A DNA stretch of 64,000 nt, taken from positions 2,204,001-2,268,000 of the forward strand of contig NZ_CP038440.1 in the NCBI RefSeq assembly GCF_004683885.1. Direction: 5' to 3'. A program made the position numbers and the translations under genes. Source of the DNA: Brevundimonas sp. MF30-B. Lineage in GTDB: Bacteria > Pseudomonadota > Alphaproteobacteria > Caulobacterales > Caulobacteraceae. The notes below the pieces were generated by a model. It had not been told where the DNA came from. It searched no databases and was given only the letters and a program-made list of their open reading frames with translations. Positions 1 through 9,654 of this stretch are shown here, in pieces; the stretch's first letter is position 1; each line of letters begins with the position of its first letter.

Positions 1-175
1 CGCCTTCGGCCAGCACGGTTTCGATCGGCTGGGCCGGACGAGCCGCCGCAGCTTCGGCTTGAGCGATCAGGCCGTTCTTCCAGCCCATGCGCTGGGTCTG
101 CCAGACGCCCAGCGAAATCAGCACCGCCAGAAGCACGGCCGTCGCGGCGGTCAGACCCCAAGGAAAGCGCTTCAT
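1..175 (-). CDS. SURF1-family cytochrome oxidase assembly protein (partial)
   Basis: Only the first 58 codons lie in the window; the gene runs off the left edge. The N-terminus is Lys-Arg followed by one hydrophobic helix (about residues 4-22) and then the motif LGVWQTQRMGWK, which is the usual start of bacterial SURF1/Shy1 proteins. These help assemble heme a into cytochrome c oxidase in the inner membrane. It is the last visible gene of the cta operon. Its ATG overlaps the stop codon of the DUF983 gene (ATGA), which implies translational coupling. The assignment rests on the N-terminal motif plus context. Confidence 0.8.
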   Translation of the reverse strand, partial: MKRFPWGLTAATAVLLAVLISLGVWQTQRMGWKNGLIAQAEAAAARPAQPIETVLAEG

Positions 176-549
176 CGTCCGTTCGTCCCGTTCCTCATCT
201 GCAAGGCGATCATCAGCCCCTTGCCGGGCCGCATCAGGCCAAGAGACAAAGCGCCGACCAGCGGCAGCGTCACCACCAGCAGCAGCCATATGGGGGGATC
301 ATAGGCGATCTGCACCGCGAGCGCCGAGAACACGACCAGGCCGCCCGCGATCTGCATGATGAAAACAGCCGCGCCGTCGCCGGTGTTCATGCGGCTGAAG
401 TCGAAGCCGCAGGCCTCGCAGCGCTCAACAACCTTCAGGAAGCCCGCGAACAAGGGTCCGCGCCCGCAGTTGGGGCACCGACAAAGCAGACCGGCGCGGA
501 TCGGGTCGATCCGCGCCGGTTGGGACTTTTCCGTTTCGGTTGGGATCAA
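172..549 (-). CDS. DUF983 family zinc-ribbon membrane protein
   Basis: This is a protein of about 125 residues. An N-terminal zinc-ribbon-like part has two Cys-x2-Cys pairs (CPNC and CEAC). Two hydrophobic helices follow ([18 protein letters not shown] and [14 protein letters not shown]). DUF983 proteins commonly sit in alphaproteobacterial cytochrome oxidase operons, and their biochemical role is not established. No ATG is available near the conserved start. I chose the TTG that overlaps the TGA stop of ctaE (TTGA), so the start codon is inferred. The gene ends in an ATGA overlap with the SURF1 gene. Confidence 0.8.
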   Translation of the reverse strand: MIPTETEKSQPARIDPIRAGLLCRCPNCGRGPLFAGFLKVVERCEACGFDFSRMNTGDGAAVFIMQIAGGLVVFSALAVQIAYDPPIWLLLVVTLPLVGALSLGLMRPGKGLMIALQMRNGTNGR

Positions 550-1445
550 CCGAAGACGACGTATACGAAGGCGAACAGGAACAGCCAGACCACGTCCACG
601 AAGTGCCAGTACCAGGCCGCGGCCTCGAAGCCGAAATGCTTCTCGGGGCTCATCTGGCCGGCCAGCAGGCGCAGCAGGCACACCACCAGGAAGATGGTGC
701 CGATCAGGACGTGGAAGCCGTGGAAGCCCGTCGCCATGAAGAAGATCGAACCGTACAGGCCCGAGTTGATCGCCGCGTCGTTGAAGAACAGGTCCTCGTG
801 CAGGATGTGATAATATTCGTACACTTGAACGCAGGTGAAGAAGACGCCCAGGGCGACCGTCAGGGTCAGGCCGATCTTGGCCTCCTTGCGGTTGCCGACC
901 TGAAGGGCGTGGTGCGCCCAGGTCACGGTGCAGCCCGACAGCAGCAGGGTCACGGTGTTCAGCAGCGGCAGGTGCCAAGGGTCCAGGACCTCGACGCCAG
1001 CGGGCGGCCAGGTCGACCAGGCGGCGGCCGTGTCGGCCCAGGTGCCGACTTCCGGGATCAGCGTCCGCGACTCCGCGAAAAGCGTCATGTCGAAGAACAT
1101 CCAGAAGAAGGCGGCGAAGAACATCACTTCGGAGGCGATGAACAGCACCATGCCGTAACGCAGGCCCAGCGAAACGACCGGGGTGTGGTCGCCCGCGCGG
1201 CTTTCCTTGATGACGTCCGCCCACCAGCCGAACATCGACACCAGAACGCCCGCCAGGCCAGCGAAGAACAGCGCCTTGTCGCCCTTGGCCAGCAGGACCG
1301 CCAGACCCTCGGCGTCAGCGCTGACCAAGCCCTTCATCCAGACGACGGCACCGATCATCATGATCGTGACGGCGGCCGAGCTGACCAGGGGCCAGGGGCT
1401 GGGGTTGACCAGGTGGTAGTCGTGATGCGGAGCGGCGTGGGCCAT
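546..1445 (-). CDS. ctaE: cytochrome c oxidase subunit III
   Basis: A 299-residue integral membrane subunit of the aa3-type oxidase. It begins [19 protein letters not shown], and HDYHxVxPSPWP is the classic subunit III start. Seven hydrophobic segments follow, with conserved stretches such as [12 protein letters not shown] and HGFHVLIG. Subunit III binds lipid and stabilises the subunit I proton-uptake path. It lies 56 bp downstream of ctaG in the cta operon. Its stop codon overlaps the presumed TTG start of the DUF983 gene. Length and motifs are normal for the family. Confidence 0.97.
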   Translation of the reverse strand: MAHAAPHHDYHLVNPSPWPLVSSAAVTIMMIGAVVWMKGLVSADAEGLAVLLAKGDKALFFAGLAGVLVSMFGWWADVIKESRAGDHTPVVSLGLRYGMVLFIASEVMFFAAFFWMFFDMTLFAESRTLIPEVGTWADTAAAWSTWPPAGVEVLDPWHLPLLNTVTLLLSGCTVTWAHHALQVGNRKEAKIGLTLTVALGVFFTCVQVYEYYHILHEDLFFNDAAINSGLYGSIFFMATGFHGFHVLIGTIFLVVCLLRLLAGQMSPEKHFGFEAAAWYWHFVDVVWLFLFAFVYVVFG

Positions 1446-1501
1446 CGAGGGTCTTCTCTTGGATACGCGAGAGTCGGTTCAGTGAGGGGCTATAGCGTCG
1501 C

Positions 1502-2113
1502 CTATCCGACTGCGCCAGAGGCCGCCGGCCCCGATTTCGCCCCGATCGCGGCTGTGCGCGTGGGGTTCGTCTCGCCCTTGGTCGGATAGAAGGTGTAGCT
1601 CAGGGTGATCTCCTTGATCCCCTGGGCCTCGCGGTCGGTCGCGATCTCCGGCGCGACGAAATACTGGACCGGGAACTGGACGGTCTGTCCCGGCTCGATC
1701 GTCTGGCCGTCAAAGCAGAAACACTGCAGCTTCTGGAAGTAGGGCCCCGCCCCTTCCGGCACGACGTTGTAGGCCGCCGTGGCGTGGACTGGCTGGTCCG
1801 AGGTGTTGGTCACGTCGAAGAAGGCCATGCCGGTGTCGCCGATCCGAACGCGCTGGCTGACCTGTTCGGCGCGGAAGTCCATCGGCAGGCCGCGCACATT
1901 GGTGTCGAAGCGGACCAGAACCGAATCCTCCAGCACCGTGTCGGGCGCGGCGTTCGCACGCATCACCGTCCCGTTGAAGCCCGTCACCTGGCAGAACAGC
2001 TGATACAGCGGCACGGCGGCGAAGGCGGCGCCAGTCATGAACATGACACCGCCGGCGCAAGCGATGGCGATCAGATTCTTGCGGCGCGCCAGCTTGGCTG
2101 CGGGATCGGTCAT
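1502..2113 (-). CDS. ctaG: cytochrome c oxidase assembly protein CtaG (Cox11)
   Basis: A 203-residue protein with one N-terminal transmembrane helix (about residues 13-33) and a periplasmic beta domain. The copper-binding motif CFCF (in QKLQCFCFDGQ) is present, as is the family segment VPLYQLFCQVTGFNGT. CtaG delivers copper to the CuB site of subunit I. Its ATG overlaps the stop of the preceding small gene (ATGA), which indicates coupled translation. The last 15 residues or so are a low-complexity Ala/Gly-rich tail of no evident function. Confidence 0.96.
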   Translation of the reverse strand: MTDPAAKLARRKNLIAIACAGGVMFMTGAAFAAVPLYQLFCQVTGFNGTVMRANAAPDTVLEDSVLVRFDTNVRGLPMDFRAEQVSQRVRIGDTGMAFFDVTNTSDQPVHATAAYNVVPEGAGPYFQKLQCFCFDGQTIEPGQTVQFPVQYFVAPEIATDREAQGIKEITLSYTFYPTKGETNPTRTAAIGAKSGPAASGAVG

Positions 2114-2352
2114 GGACGAGCCTCCGGCGAGGGCTGGACGACGAGGGCCGCCGGCGCACTGGCCGGCGCAGGCCCCGGCGGCACGACGGCGGTGGCCAGG
2201 CCGGCTTCGCGCTCGACTTTTCCGGCCTCGATGTTGCGCCGCAGGTTCAGCACCGTGACGATGAACACCAGCACGATAAAGGCCACCAGCGCACCTGCGA
2301 TGGCCAGGTTGCGCCGCTTACGCGCGGCCAGTTGATCGTCGGTCAGTCGCAT
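2110..2352 (-). CDS. small single-pass membrane protein of the cta operon
   Basis: An 80-residue protein with a charged N-terminus (MRLTDDQLAARKRRN), one transmembrane helix (about residues 16-36) and an Ala/Pro-rich tail. A short protein at this place, between ctaB and ctaG, is typical of alphaproteobacterial cta operons and is sometimes called CoxF. The sequence itself gives no function. It starts 4 bp after the ctaB stop and overlaps ctaG by 4 bp, so it belongs to the operon. An in-frame start at 2388 would overlap ctaB and is less likely. Confidence 0.75.
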   Translation of the reverse strand: MRLTDDQLAARKRRNLAIAGALVAFIVLVFIVTVLNLRRNIEAGKVEREAGLATAVVPPGPAPASAPAALVVQPSPEARP

Positions 2353-2356
2353 CGGT

Positions 2357-3319
2357 CTAAAGTCCCAGGCCCGGCAGGCGTTCGACAAGCAGCGCCGCGA
2401 ACAGGGCCATCAGATACAGAATGGAAAAGGCGAACAGGTTGCGCGCCGGTTTGGCCTCGGCGCGCACATCATACAATGCGGCCTCTCGCCCCACGGCTTC
2501 CGCCTTGTCAGGCTGGTCGCCGGCGCGTGAACGCCACAGACGAAACGTCAGCGCGAGGAACCCTAGGCCGCCGGCCACGGACACGACCAGATAGATCAGC
2601 CCGCCCAGGCCTACAGCGGCCGGCAGGATCGCAATAGGCACGAACACAACGCTGTAGATCAGGATCTGCAACCGCGTGGACTTGGCGCCGCGCGCCACCG
2701 GCATCATCGGAATGCCAGCCTTGGCGTAGTCGCCGGCCGAATACAGCGCCAGCGCCCAGCTGTGCGGCGGAGTCCACAGGAAGATGATCAGGAACAGCAG
2801 CCAGGCCTGCCACGGCGCCTGTCCAGTGGCCGCCGCCCAGCCGATGACCGGCGGAAAGGCGCCTGCCGCCCCGCCGATGACGATGTTCTGAGGCGTCCGA
2901 CGCTTCAGCAGCAGGGTGTAGAAGGCTGCGTAATAGACGATGGTCAGGGCCAGCAGGCCCCCGGCCAGCCAGTTGGTCGTCATGCCCAGCAGCATGACCG
3001 AGAAGACCGACAGGATGACGCCGAACGTCATGGCGTCGCCGCGCGGTATGCGGCCCGCCGCGACAGGGCGGCCGCGCGTGCGGCGCATCAGGGCGTCGGT
3101 CTCACCTTCCAGGGCCATGTTCAGCGCACCGGCCGCGCCGGCGCCGACGGCGATGCACAGCACCGCCAGCGCCGAGGAGATCGGGTCCAGGCTGCCGCCG
3201 GCCGCCACCAAGCCGGTCACGGCGGTGAAGATCACCAGCGACATGACGCGCGGCTTCAGCAACTGGAAGAAGTCTTCCGGCTGGGCGGTGGAGACGGTGA
3301 CTGGGGTGTCGGCGCTCAT
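2357..3319 (-). CDS. ctaB: protoheme IX farnesyltransferase (heme O synthase)
   Basis: A polytopic UbiA-family prenyltransferase of 320 residues that makes heme O from protoheme, the first step to heme A for the oxidase. Visible marks are LLKPRVMSLVIFTAVTGLV near the N-terminus, the Mg-diphosphate region N-x8-D (NMALEGETDA) followed by RRTRGRPVAAG, and about nine hydrophobic helices. I chose the ATG at 3319, which has AGAGAG eight bases upstream, over an in-frame TTG two codons earlier. It lies 117 bp after ctaD; a hairpin occupies that gap. Confidence 0.96.
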   Translation of the reverse strand: MSADTPVTVSTAQPEDFFQLLKPRVMSLVIFTAVTGLVAAGGSLDPISSALAVLCIAVGAGAAGALNMALEGETDALMRRTRGRPVAAGRIPRGDAMTFGVILSVFSVMLLGMTTNWLAGGLLALTIVYYAAFYTLLLKRRTPQNIVIGGAAGAFPPVIGWAAATGQAPWQAWLLFLIIFLWTPPHSWALALYSAGDYAKAGIPMMPVARGAKSTRLQILIYSVVFVPIAILPAAVGLGGLIYLVVSVAGGLGFLALTFRLWRSRAGDQPDKAEAVGREAALYDVRAEAKPARNLFAFSILYLMALFAALLVERLPGLGL

Positions 3320-3376
3320 GCTCAACTCTCTACTCCCTCGCCCTCGAAACGCGAAGCGCCGCGGCCCGGAAAGCGG

Positions 3377-3410
3377 AGGGGCCGCCCCCTCTTGCGAAGG
3401 AACGGCCCCT
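3377..3410 (-). other. stem-loop between ctaD and ctaB
   Basis: The arms AGGGGCCG and CGGCCCCT pair perfectly over 8 bp around an 18-nt loop, in the 117-bp gap between ctaD and ctaB. No T-run follows it on the minus strand, so it is more likely an mRNA-stability or partial-termination element than a full terminator. Function is inferred. Confidence 0.4.
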
Positions 3411-3436
3411 GTCGTTTGGCCGGAGATCGGCCGCTC

Positions 3437-5140
<1,704 letters not shown>

Positions 5141-6157
5141 TTACTGGGCCGCGGGCGCGGCGGGCGCGGTCGCGGGCGCCGCTGCCGGCTGTGCGGTCGG
5201 GGTGGTGGCGGTCTGGGCGGTGGGGATGTCGGTCCCCTGCTCCGTCGTCGGGCCGGTCGAGGCGGTGCCGGTGACAGGCGCGCCCGTCGTGCCGGCCGCG
5301 ACCTGGGCGGCGGTGCCACCCGGGGCTTCGGCGGCGGTGGCCGGGGTCATGGAGCCGCCTTTGGAGGCAACCCAGGCGGCGAACTCGGCCTGGCTGACGA
5401 CGTTCACCTGGATCGGCATGAAGGCGTGGTCGACGCCGCACAGCTCAGAGCACTGGCCATAATAGATGCCGGGGCGTTCGGCGCGGAACCAGGTTTCGTT
5501 CACCCGGCCGGGAACGGCGTCGATCTTGACGCCGAAAGCCGGCACGGCGACGGCGTGGATCACGTCAGAAGCGGTGACCAGAAGGCGGACGGTCTGACCG
5601 ACCGGCACCACCATCGGCTCATCAGCCGCCAAGCGGAACAACTGCGGCGTAGTCTGGTCGGCCGGCAGCATGTTGGAGATGTACTCCGGCACGCCTTGGT
5701 CGGGATATTCGTAGGCCCAGTTCCACTGGTTGCCGGTGACCTTAACCGTCAGGTCCGGCTCCGGCATGTTGTGATAGGCGAACAGCAGGCGGAACGAGAA
5801 CAGGGCGATGAAGACGAGGATCAGGACGGGGACGACCGTCCAGATGATCTCGATCATCGTATTGTGGCTCCACTTGGCCGGGGTCGGGTTCCGCTTGGCG
5901 TTGTAGCGGATGACGATCCAGCCCAGCAGGCCGAGCACCAGCAGGCAGATCACCGTGATGATCGGCAGCAGGATGATGTTGTGGAAGAAGTGCGCCTGCT
6001 CTTTGAGCGGCGACGCCGCCGGCTGCAGACCGATACCGTCCGGCGTCGGCTGCCCCATCAAGGGCTGAGCCCAGGCCGGCGTGGCGGCGAAAACAGCCAG
6101 GGACAAAGAGGCGACAGCGCCTCCGATCATGCCCCGGGCCCGCGTGCCCATCCCCAT
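5141..6157 (-). CDS. ctaC: cytochrome c oxidase subunit II
   Basis: This subunit carries the CuA centre that accepts electrons from cytochrome c. A signal peptide (ending ATPAWA) precedes two transmembrane helices and a cupredoxin domain. The CuA ligand motif CSELCGVDHAFMPI and the aromatic stretch GNQWNWAYEYP are present. I chose the ATG at 6157 because AGGA lies eight bases upstream; an ATG at 6172 and a longer frame to 6211 are possible. Oddly, the C-terminus ends in about 75 residues rich in Thr, Ala and Pro. It is the first gene of the cta operon, and the gap upstream to 6399 should hold its promoter. Confidence 0.96.
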   Translation of the reverse strand: MGMGTRARGMIGGAVASLSLAVFAATPAWAQPLMGQPTPDGIGLQPAASPLKEQAHFFHNIILLPIITVICLLVLGLLGWIVIRYNAKRNPTPAKWSHNTMIEIIWTVVPVLILVFIALFSFRLLFAYHNMPEPDLTVKVTGNQWNWAYEYPDQGVPEYISNMLPADQTTPQLFRLAADEPMVVPVGQTVRLLVTASDVIHAVAVPAFGVKIDAVPGRVNETWFRAERPGIYYGQCSELCGVDHAFMPIQVNVVSQAEFAAWVASKGGSMTPATAAEAPGGTAAQVAAGTTGAPVTGTASTGPTTEQGTDIPTAQTATTPTAQPAAAPATAPAAPAAQ

Positions 6158-6347
6158 TCTCGACGTCCTCATAAAACCGTTTGTCGTTCGCTGTTTGAGA
6201 GCCAGTCGCAAACAGGCGCGAAGGCCCGGAGGCCGTCGCGGTTCATGGGCCGGTCCCTATCGGATCGACTTGCGCTTGCCAAGCGATGAGCGCGCACCGC
6301 GACGCCGGACCGCAACGTTAAAACGACGTCATGTTATGACAGCTACC

Positions 6348-6376
6348 TTGCAGCGCACGATACCTTGCGATAAGTA
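6348..6376 (+). promoter_or_regulatory. possible promoter and repeat ahead of the PadR gene
   Basis: TTGCAG (6348-6353) and TAAGTA (6371-6376) are separated by 17 bases, fitting a weak sigma-70-like promoter 24 bp before the padR ATG. The octamer TACCTTGC occurs twice in direct orientation (6344-6351 and 6361-6368), across the proposed -35 and the spacer, where an autoregulator could bind. This is pattern matching only. Confidence 0.3.
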
Positions 6377-6399
6377 ATGGGCATCCAAGGAGGCCCGGG

Positions 6400-6792
6400 A
6401 TGCCCGAGACCATCGACATTCAACTGAAGAAAGGGGTGCTGGGCCTTTGTGTTCTGGCCCTGCTCGCCCGAAGCGACAGCTACGCCTACGAAATCGCCAG
6501 CCGCCTGTCCGACGCGATCGGCATGGGCGAAGGCACCATCTATCCGCTGATGCGCCGGATGCAGACCGACGGACTGGTCGAGACCTACCTCGTCGAATCA
6601 TCATCCGGCCCCTCGCGCAAATACTATCGCCTGACCACAGCCGGCCGCGCCGCGCTGGAGGGTCAGAGCGCCGAATGGCGGGCGTTCGCCCGCGCGGTGG
6701 ACGCCCTGGTCGCCGACACCGCACCCATAGCGGCGGGCGCGCCGGTCGAACCCGCCGCCCTCGCCGACCAGACCCAAAGGGGAGACGCCTGA
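6400..6792 (+). CDS. PadR-family transcriptional regulator
   Basis: A 130-residue protein with a winged-helix PadR domain in the first 90 residues or so. The family marks are LKKGVLGLCVLALLA, SYAYEIASRL, GEGTIYPLMRRMQ and GPSRKYYRLTTAGR. A strong ribosome binding site (AAGGAGG) precedes the ATG. Its TGA stop overlaps the ATG of the downstream DUF1700 gene (TGATG). PadR regulators paired with HAAS-domain membrane proteins usually repress their own operon. The Ala/Pro-rich tail after residue 105 is not conserved. Confidence 0.92.
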   Translation: MPETIDIQLKKGVLGLCVLALLARSDSYAYEIASRLSDAIGMGEGTIYPLMRRMQTDGLVETYLVESSSGPSRKYYRLTTAGRAALEGQSAEWRAFARAVDALVADTAPIAAGAPVEPAALADQTQRGDA

Positions 6793-7382
6793 TGACCCGC
6801 GACGAATTTCTGTCCCGCCTGAAGCGCGGCCTCGTCGGCCTGCCGATGTCGACGCAGGCCGAGATCCTGAGCGATTACGAGACGCACTTCGACGACGGCC
6901 GCGCCGCCGGTCGCACCGAAGCCGAGGTTTCGGCCGCCCTGGGCGATCCCGACCGCCTGGCCCGCGAGTTGAAGGCCGAGGCCGGCTTCAAGCGCTGGCG
7001 CGAGGAGAAGAACCCGTCGGCCGCCGCCGGCGCCGTGATGGCCCTGGTCGGGCTGGGCGCGCTGGACATCCTGATCCTGCTGCCCCTGCTGACCGCCGTG
7101 GTCAGCGCCATGGCCGGCTTCTATCTGGCGGGTGCCGGCGTCTTCATCGCCGGTGGCGGCATCATGGTCGCCGGGCCCTTCTTCGGACCGCCCGGAGGCC
7201 CGCTGTTCGCCATCCTGCTGGGCCTGGGGATGATGGGCGCCGCGATCGCGGGCCTGGCCTTGCTGACCATCTTCGCGGTCTGGCTGGTCAACGGCCTGAT
7301 CTGGTTCGCCCGCCTGCACTACCGCCTGCTGAAGCCCGCACTCGCCAACACCGACGGCCCCTCGGCCGACGCTCGTCTCTAA
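6792..7382 (+). CDS. DUF1700 (HAAS-domain) membrane protein
   Basis: A 196-residue protein. Its N-terminal HAAS domain (MTRDEFLSRLKRGLVGLP, EILSDYETHFDDG, ALGDPDRLARELKAE) is followed by three or four hydrophobic helices. HAAS domains occur next to PadR regulators and are thought to link membrane proteins to envelope-stress or regulatory circuits; the molecular function is unknown. The start codon overlaps the padR stop by one base, so translation is coupled. The GIN-domain gene follows 13 bp later, completing a three-gene unit. Confidence 0.85.
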   Translation: MTRDEFLSRLKRGLVGLPMSTQAEILSDYETHFDDGRAAGRTEAEVSAALGDPDRLARELKAEAGFKRWREEKNPSAAAGAVMALVGLGALDILILLPLLTAVVSAMAGFYLAGAGVFIAGGGIMVAGPFFGPPGGPLFAILLGLGMMGAAIAGLALLTIFAVWLVNGLIWFARLHYRLLKPALANTDGPSADARL

Positions 7383-7395
7383 GGGAGGACGACAC

Positions 7396-8154
7396 ATGAT
7401 CCGCAATCTTCTGATCGTCGCCGGCGCAGGCGTCGTGCTCGCCATCGTCGGCTTCGCCGGAGCCGCCGGCGTCGGCGGCGCCGACATGGCCCGCAACGGC
7501 TGGAACTGGACCTTGGTCGGCAGCGACGGCGAACGCGTCAGCTTCCGCCGCGACGGGGCCAACAGCTGGCGCATGGACGTCAACGAGGAAGGCCAGACCG
7601 CCGAGACCATCACGCGCAACCTGGACTGGACCGGCGGCGACCTGCTCGCCGTCGACCTGCCTGCCGACGTGGTGCACATGCAGGGCGCCGAGGCCGGGGT
7701 GCTGGTCGAAGGCTCCCGCAACCTCGTCGACCGCGTCACCCTGACCGACGGTCGACTGTCCCTTGCGCAAGGCCCCTCCCAGCGCGGCCGGCTTCGCGTA
7801 ACCGTCACCGCGCCGTCGGTAAGCCGCTTCGAGGTCAACGGCTCGGGCGATCTCAGCATCCGCAGCTATGACCAGCCCTCGATCAGCGTGGCGATCAACG
7901 GCTCGGGCGACATCGAGGCTGACGGCCGGGCCCAGTCGGCCCAGGTCGCGGTGTCGGGCTCGGGCGACGTCGACCTGTCGCCCATGACGCTGGAGCAGGC
8001 GCGCGCCTCGGTCAGCGGCTCGGGCGAGGCGCGGCTGGGGCCCACGCAGTCCGCCGAACTGACCGTCTCCGGCTCGGGCGACATCGTCCTGACCCGCGAG
8101 CCGGCGCGCACCACCACCGACGTGTCCGGCTCGGGCCGCGTGCGCCGGGACTAG
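7396..8154 (+). CDS. GIN-domain (DUF2807) exported repeat protein
   Basis: A 252-residue protein with an N-terminal hydrophobic segment (residues 5-27, signal or anchor). The C-terminal half carries six copies of an N/S-G-S-G-D/E turn spaced 18-20 residues apart (about residues 148-250), as in the right-handed beta-helix GIN domain of DUF2807. The family is annotated as putative auto-transporter adhesin head, but its function is untested. It is third in the PadR-HAAS-GIN operon, with AGGGAGG ahead of its ATG. A hairpin follows nine bases after the stop. Confidence 0.8.
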   Translation: MIRNLLIVAGAGVVLAIVGFAGAAGVGGADMARNGWNWTLVGSDGERVSFRRDGANSWRMDVNEEGQTAETITRNLDWTGGDLLAVDLPADVVHMQGAEAGVLVEGSRNLVDRVTLTDGRLSLAQGPSQRGRLRVTVTAPSVSRFEVNGSGDLSIRSYDQPSISVAINGSGDIEADGRAQSAQVAVSGSGDVDLSPMTLEQARASVSGSGEARLGPTQSAELTVSGSGDIVLTREPARTTTDVSGSGRVRRD

Positions 8155-8162
8155 AAGACCAT

Positions 8163-8184
8163 GAGGGGGCGTTCGCGCCCCCTC
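8163..8184 (+). terminator. hairpin after the PadR-HAAS-GIN operon
   Basis: GAGGGGGCG and CGCCCCCTC form a perfect 9-bp stem closed by a TTCG tetraloop, nine bases after the GIN gene stop. No T-run follows. An upstream in-frame ATG for tldD at 8161 lies at the foot of this hairpin, which argues for the tldD start at 8224. Confidence 0.6.
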
Positions 8185-8223
8185 CCCCGTGACGAACCGG
8201 TCGCCAGCCCCTATCTGTCGGTC

Positions 8224-9654
8224 ATGAGCACCACCGCCCTCGATCCCGCCATCCTCGAAACCGCCGGGGTCGACCCCGAAGAGGCCCGCGCCATCCTGTC
8301 CTCGGCCCTTAAAGGCGCCGACGATGGCGAACTGTTCCTGGAGAAGTCCGAGAGCGAATCGCTGGTGTTGGACGACGGCCGGCTCAAGGCCGCAGCCTAT
8401 GACGCGACCGAGGGCTTCGGCCTGCGGGTGGTTGCGGGCGAAACCGCCGGCTACGCCCACGCCAACGAGATCTCCGTCGCCGCGCTCGGCCGCGCCGCGG
8501 ACAGCGCAGCCCTGGCCAAGGCCGGCCACGCCGCCCGCGTCGCCGAAGGTCCGCTGGCCACCAATCAGAAGCTTTATGGCGAGATCGATCCCCTCGCCTC
8601 GCCCGCCTTCTCCGACAAGATCGCCCTGCTGGCCGAGATCGACGCCTTCGCCCGCGCCCGCGATCCCCGCGTGGTTCAGGTCTCGGCGTCCCTGGTCGGC
8701 GAGCGCCGCCATATCGAGATCCTGCGGGCCGACGACCGCGCCGTGCGCGACATCCGGCCCCTGGTGCGGCTGAACGTGTCGGTCACCGTCGAGCAGAACG
8801 GCCGGCGCGAGACCGCCTCGTCGGGCGCCGGCGGCCGCGCGGGCTTCGAGGAATGGGTCGCGCCTCAGCGCTGGCAGGCCCAGGTCGACGAGGCCCTGCG
8901 TCAGGCGCTCGTCAATCTCGACGCCGTCGACTGCCCCGCCGGGGAGATGGACGTGGTCCTGGGCGCCGGCTGGCCAGGCGTGCTGCTGCACGAAGCGGTC
9001 GGCCACGGCTTCGAGGGCGACTTCCACCGCAAGGGCTCGTCGGTGTTCAACGGCATGATGGGCAAGCGCGTCGCCGCGCCCGGCGTGACCGTGGTGGACG
9101 ACGGCTCCATCGCCGGCCGTCGCGGCTCCCTGTCCGTGGATGACGAAGGCACGCCGACTTCGCGCACCGTGCTGATCGAGGACGGCATCATGGTCGGCCT
9201 GATGCACGACCGGCTTTCGGCGCGTCAGTTGAACACGCGCGCCACCGGCAACGGCCGGCGCCAGTCCTTCGCCCATATGCCCATGCCGCGCATGACCAAC
9301 ACCTTCATGGAAGGCGGCAAGGACACTCAGGCCGACATGATCGCCTCGACCAAGCGCGGCCTCTACGCCGCTAACTTCGGCGGCGGCCAGGTGGACATCA
9401 CCAACGGCAAGTTCGTCTTCCAGTGCACCGAGGCCTATCTGATCGAGGACGGCCGGATCACTGCTCCGGTGCGCGGCGCCACCCTGATCGGAGACGGCGC
9501 CACGGCCCTGACGCGCATCGAGATGATCGGCGACGACTTCGCCTTCGATCCGGGCGTGGGCGTCTGCGGCAAGGCCGGCCAGGGCGTGCCCGTCGGCATC
9601 GGCCAGCCCAGCCTCAAGATCGGCGGCCTGACCGTCGGCGGCACCGCCGTCTGA
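8224..9654 (+). CDS. tldD: TldD metalloprotease
   Basis: A 476-residue TldD/PmbA-family peptidase. The metal-binding motif HEAVGHGFEGD (HExxxH) and the conserved C-terminal region with GxxGVCGKAGQGVPVGxGQP are clear. With TldE/PmbA it forms a heterodimeric protease that degrades unfolded peptides and processes some modified peptides; no tldE partner is in this window. I chose the ATG at 8224 because the earlier in-frame ATG sits in a terminator hairpin. Its TGA stop abuts the stop of the convergent ybgC gene. Confidence 0.95.
   Translation: MSTTALDPAILETAGVDPEEARAILSSALKGADDGELFLEKSESESLVLDDGRLKAAAYDATEGFGLRVVAGETAGYAHANEISVAALGRAADSAALAKAGHAARVAEGPLATNQKLYGEIDPLASPAFSDKIALLAEIDAFARARDPRVVQVSASLVGERRHIEILRADDRAVRDIRPLVRLNVSVTVEQNGRRETASSGAGGRAGFEEWVAPQRWQAQVDEALRQALVNLDAVDCPAGEMDVVLGAGWPGVLLHEAVGHGFEGDFHRKGSSVFNGMMGKRVAAPGVTVVDDGSIAGRRGSLSVDDEGTPTSRTVLIEDGIMVGLMHDRLSARQLNTRATGNGRRQSFAHMPMPRMTNTFMEGGKDTQADMIASTKRGLYAANFGGGQVDITNGKFVFQCTEAYLIEDGRITAPVRGATLIGDGATALTRIEMIGDDFAFDPGVGVCGKAGQGVPVGIGQPSLKIGGLTVGGTAV

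Noticed and set aside
7840..8140. Repeated GGCTCGGGCGA units that resemble a short-repeat array
   Set aside because: They are in frame and encode protein turns; spacers are not unique and repeats are too short for CRISPR.
8161..8223. An earlier in-frame ATG for tldD
   Set aside because: It lies at the foot of a TTCG-loop hairpin terminator, lacks a ribosome binding site, and would add an unconserved extension.
7288..9276. A 662-codon minus-strand frame opposite the GIN gene and tldD
   Set aside because: Antisense shadow; the plus-strand genes have clear motifs and ribosome binding sites.
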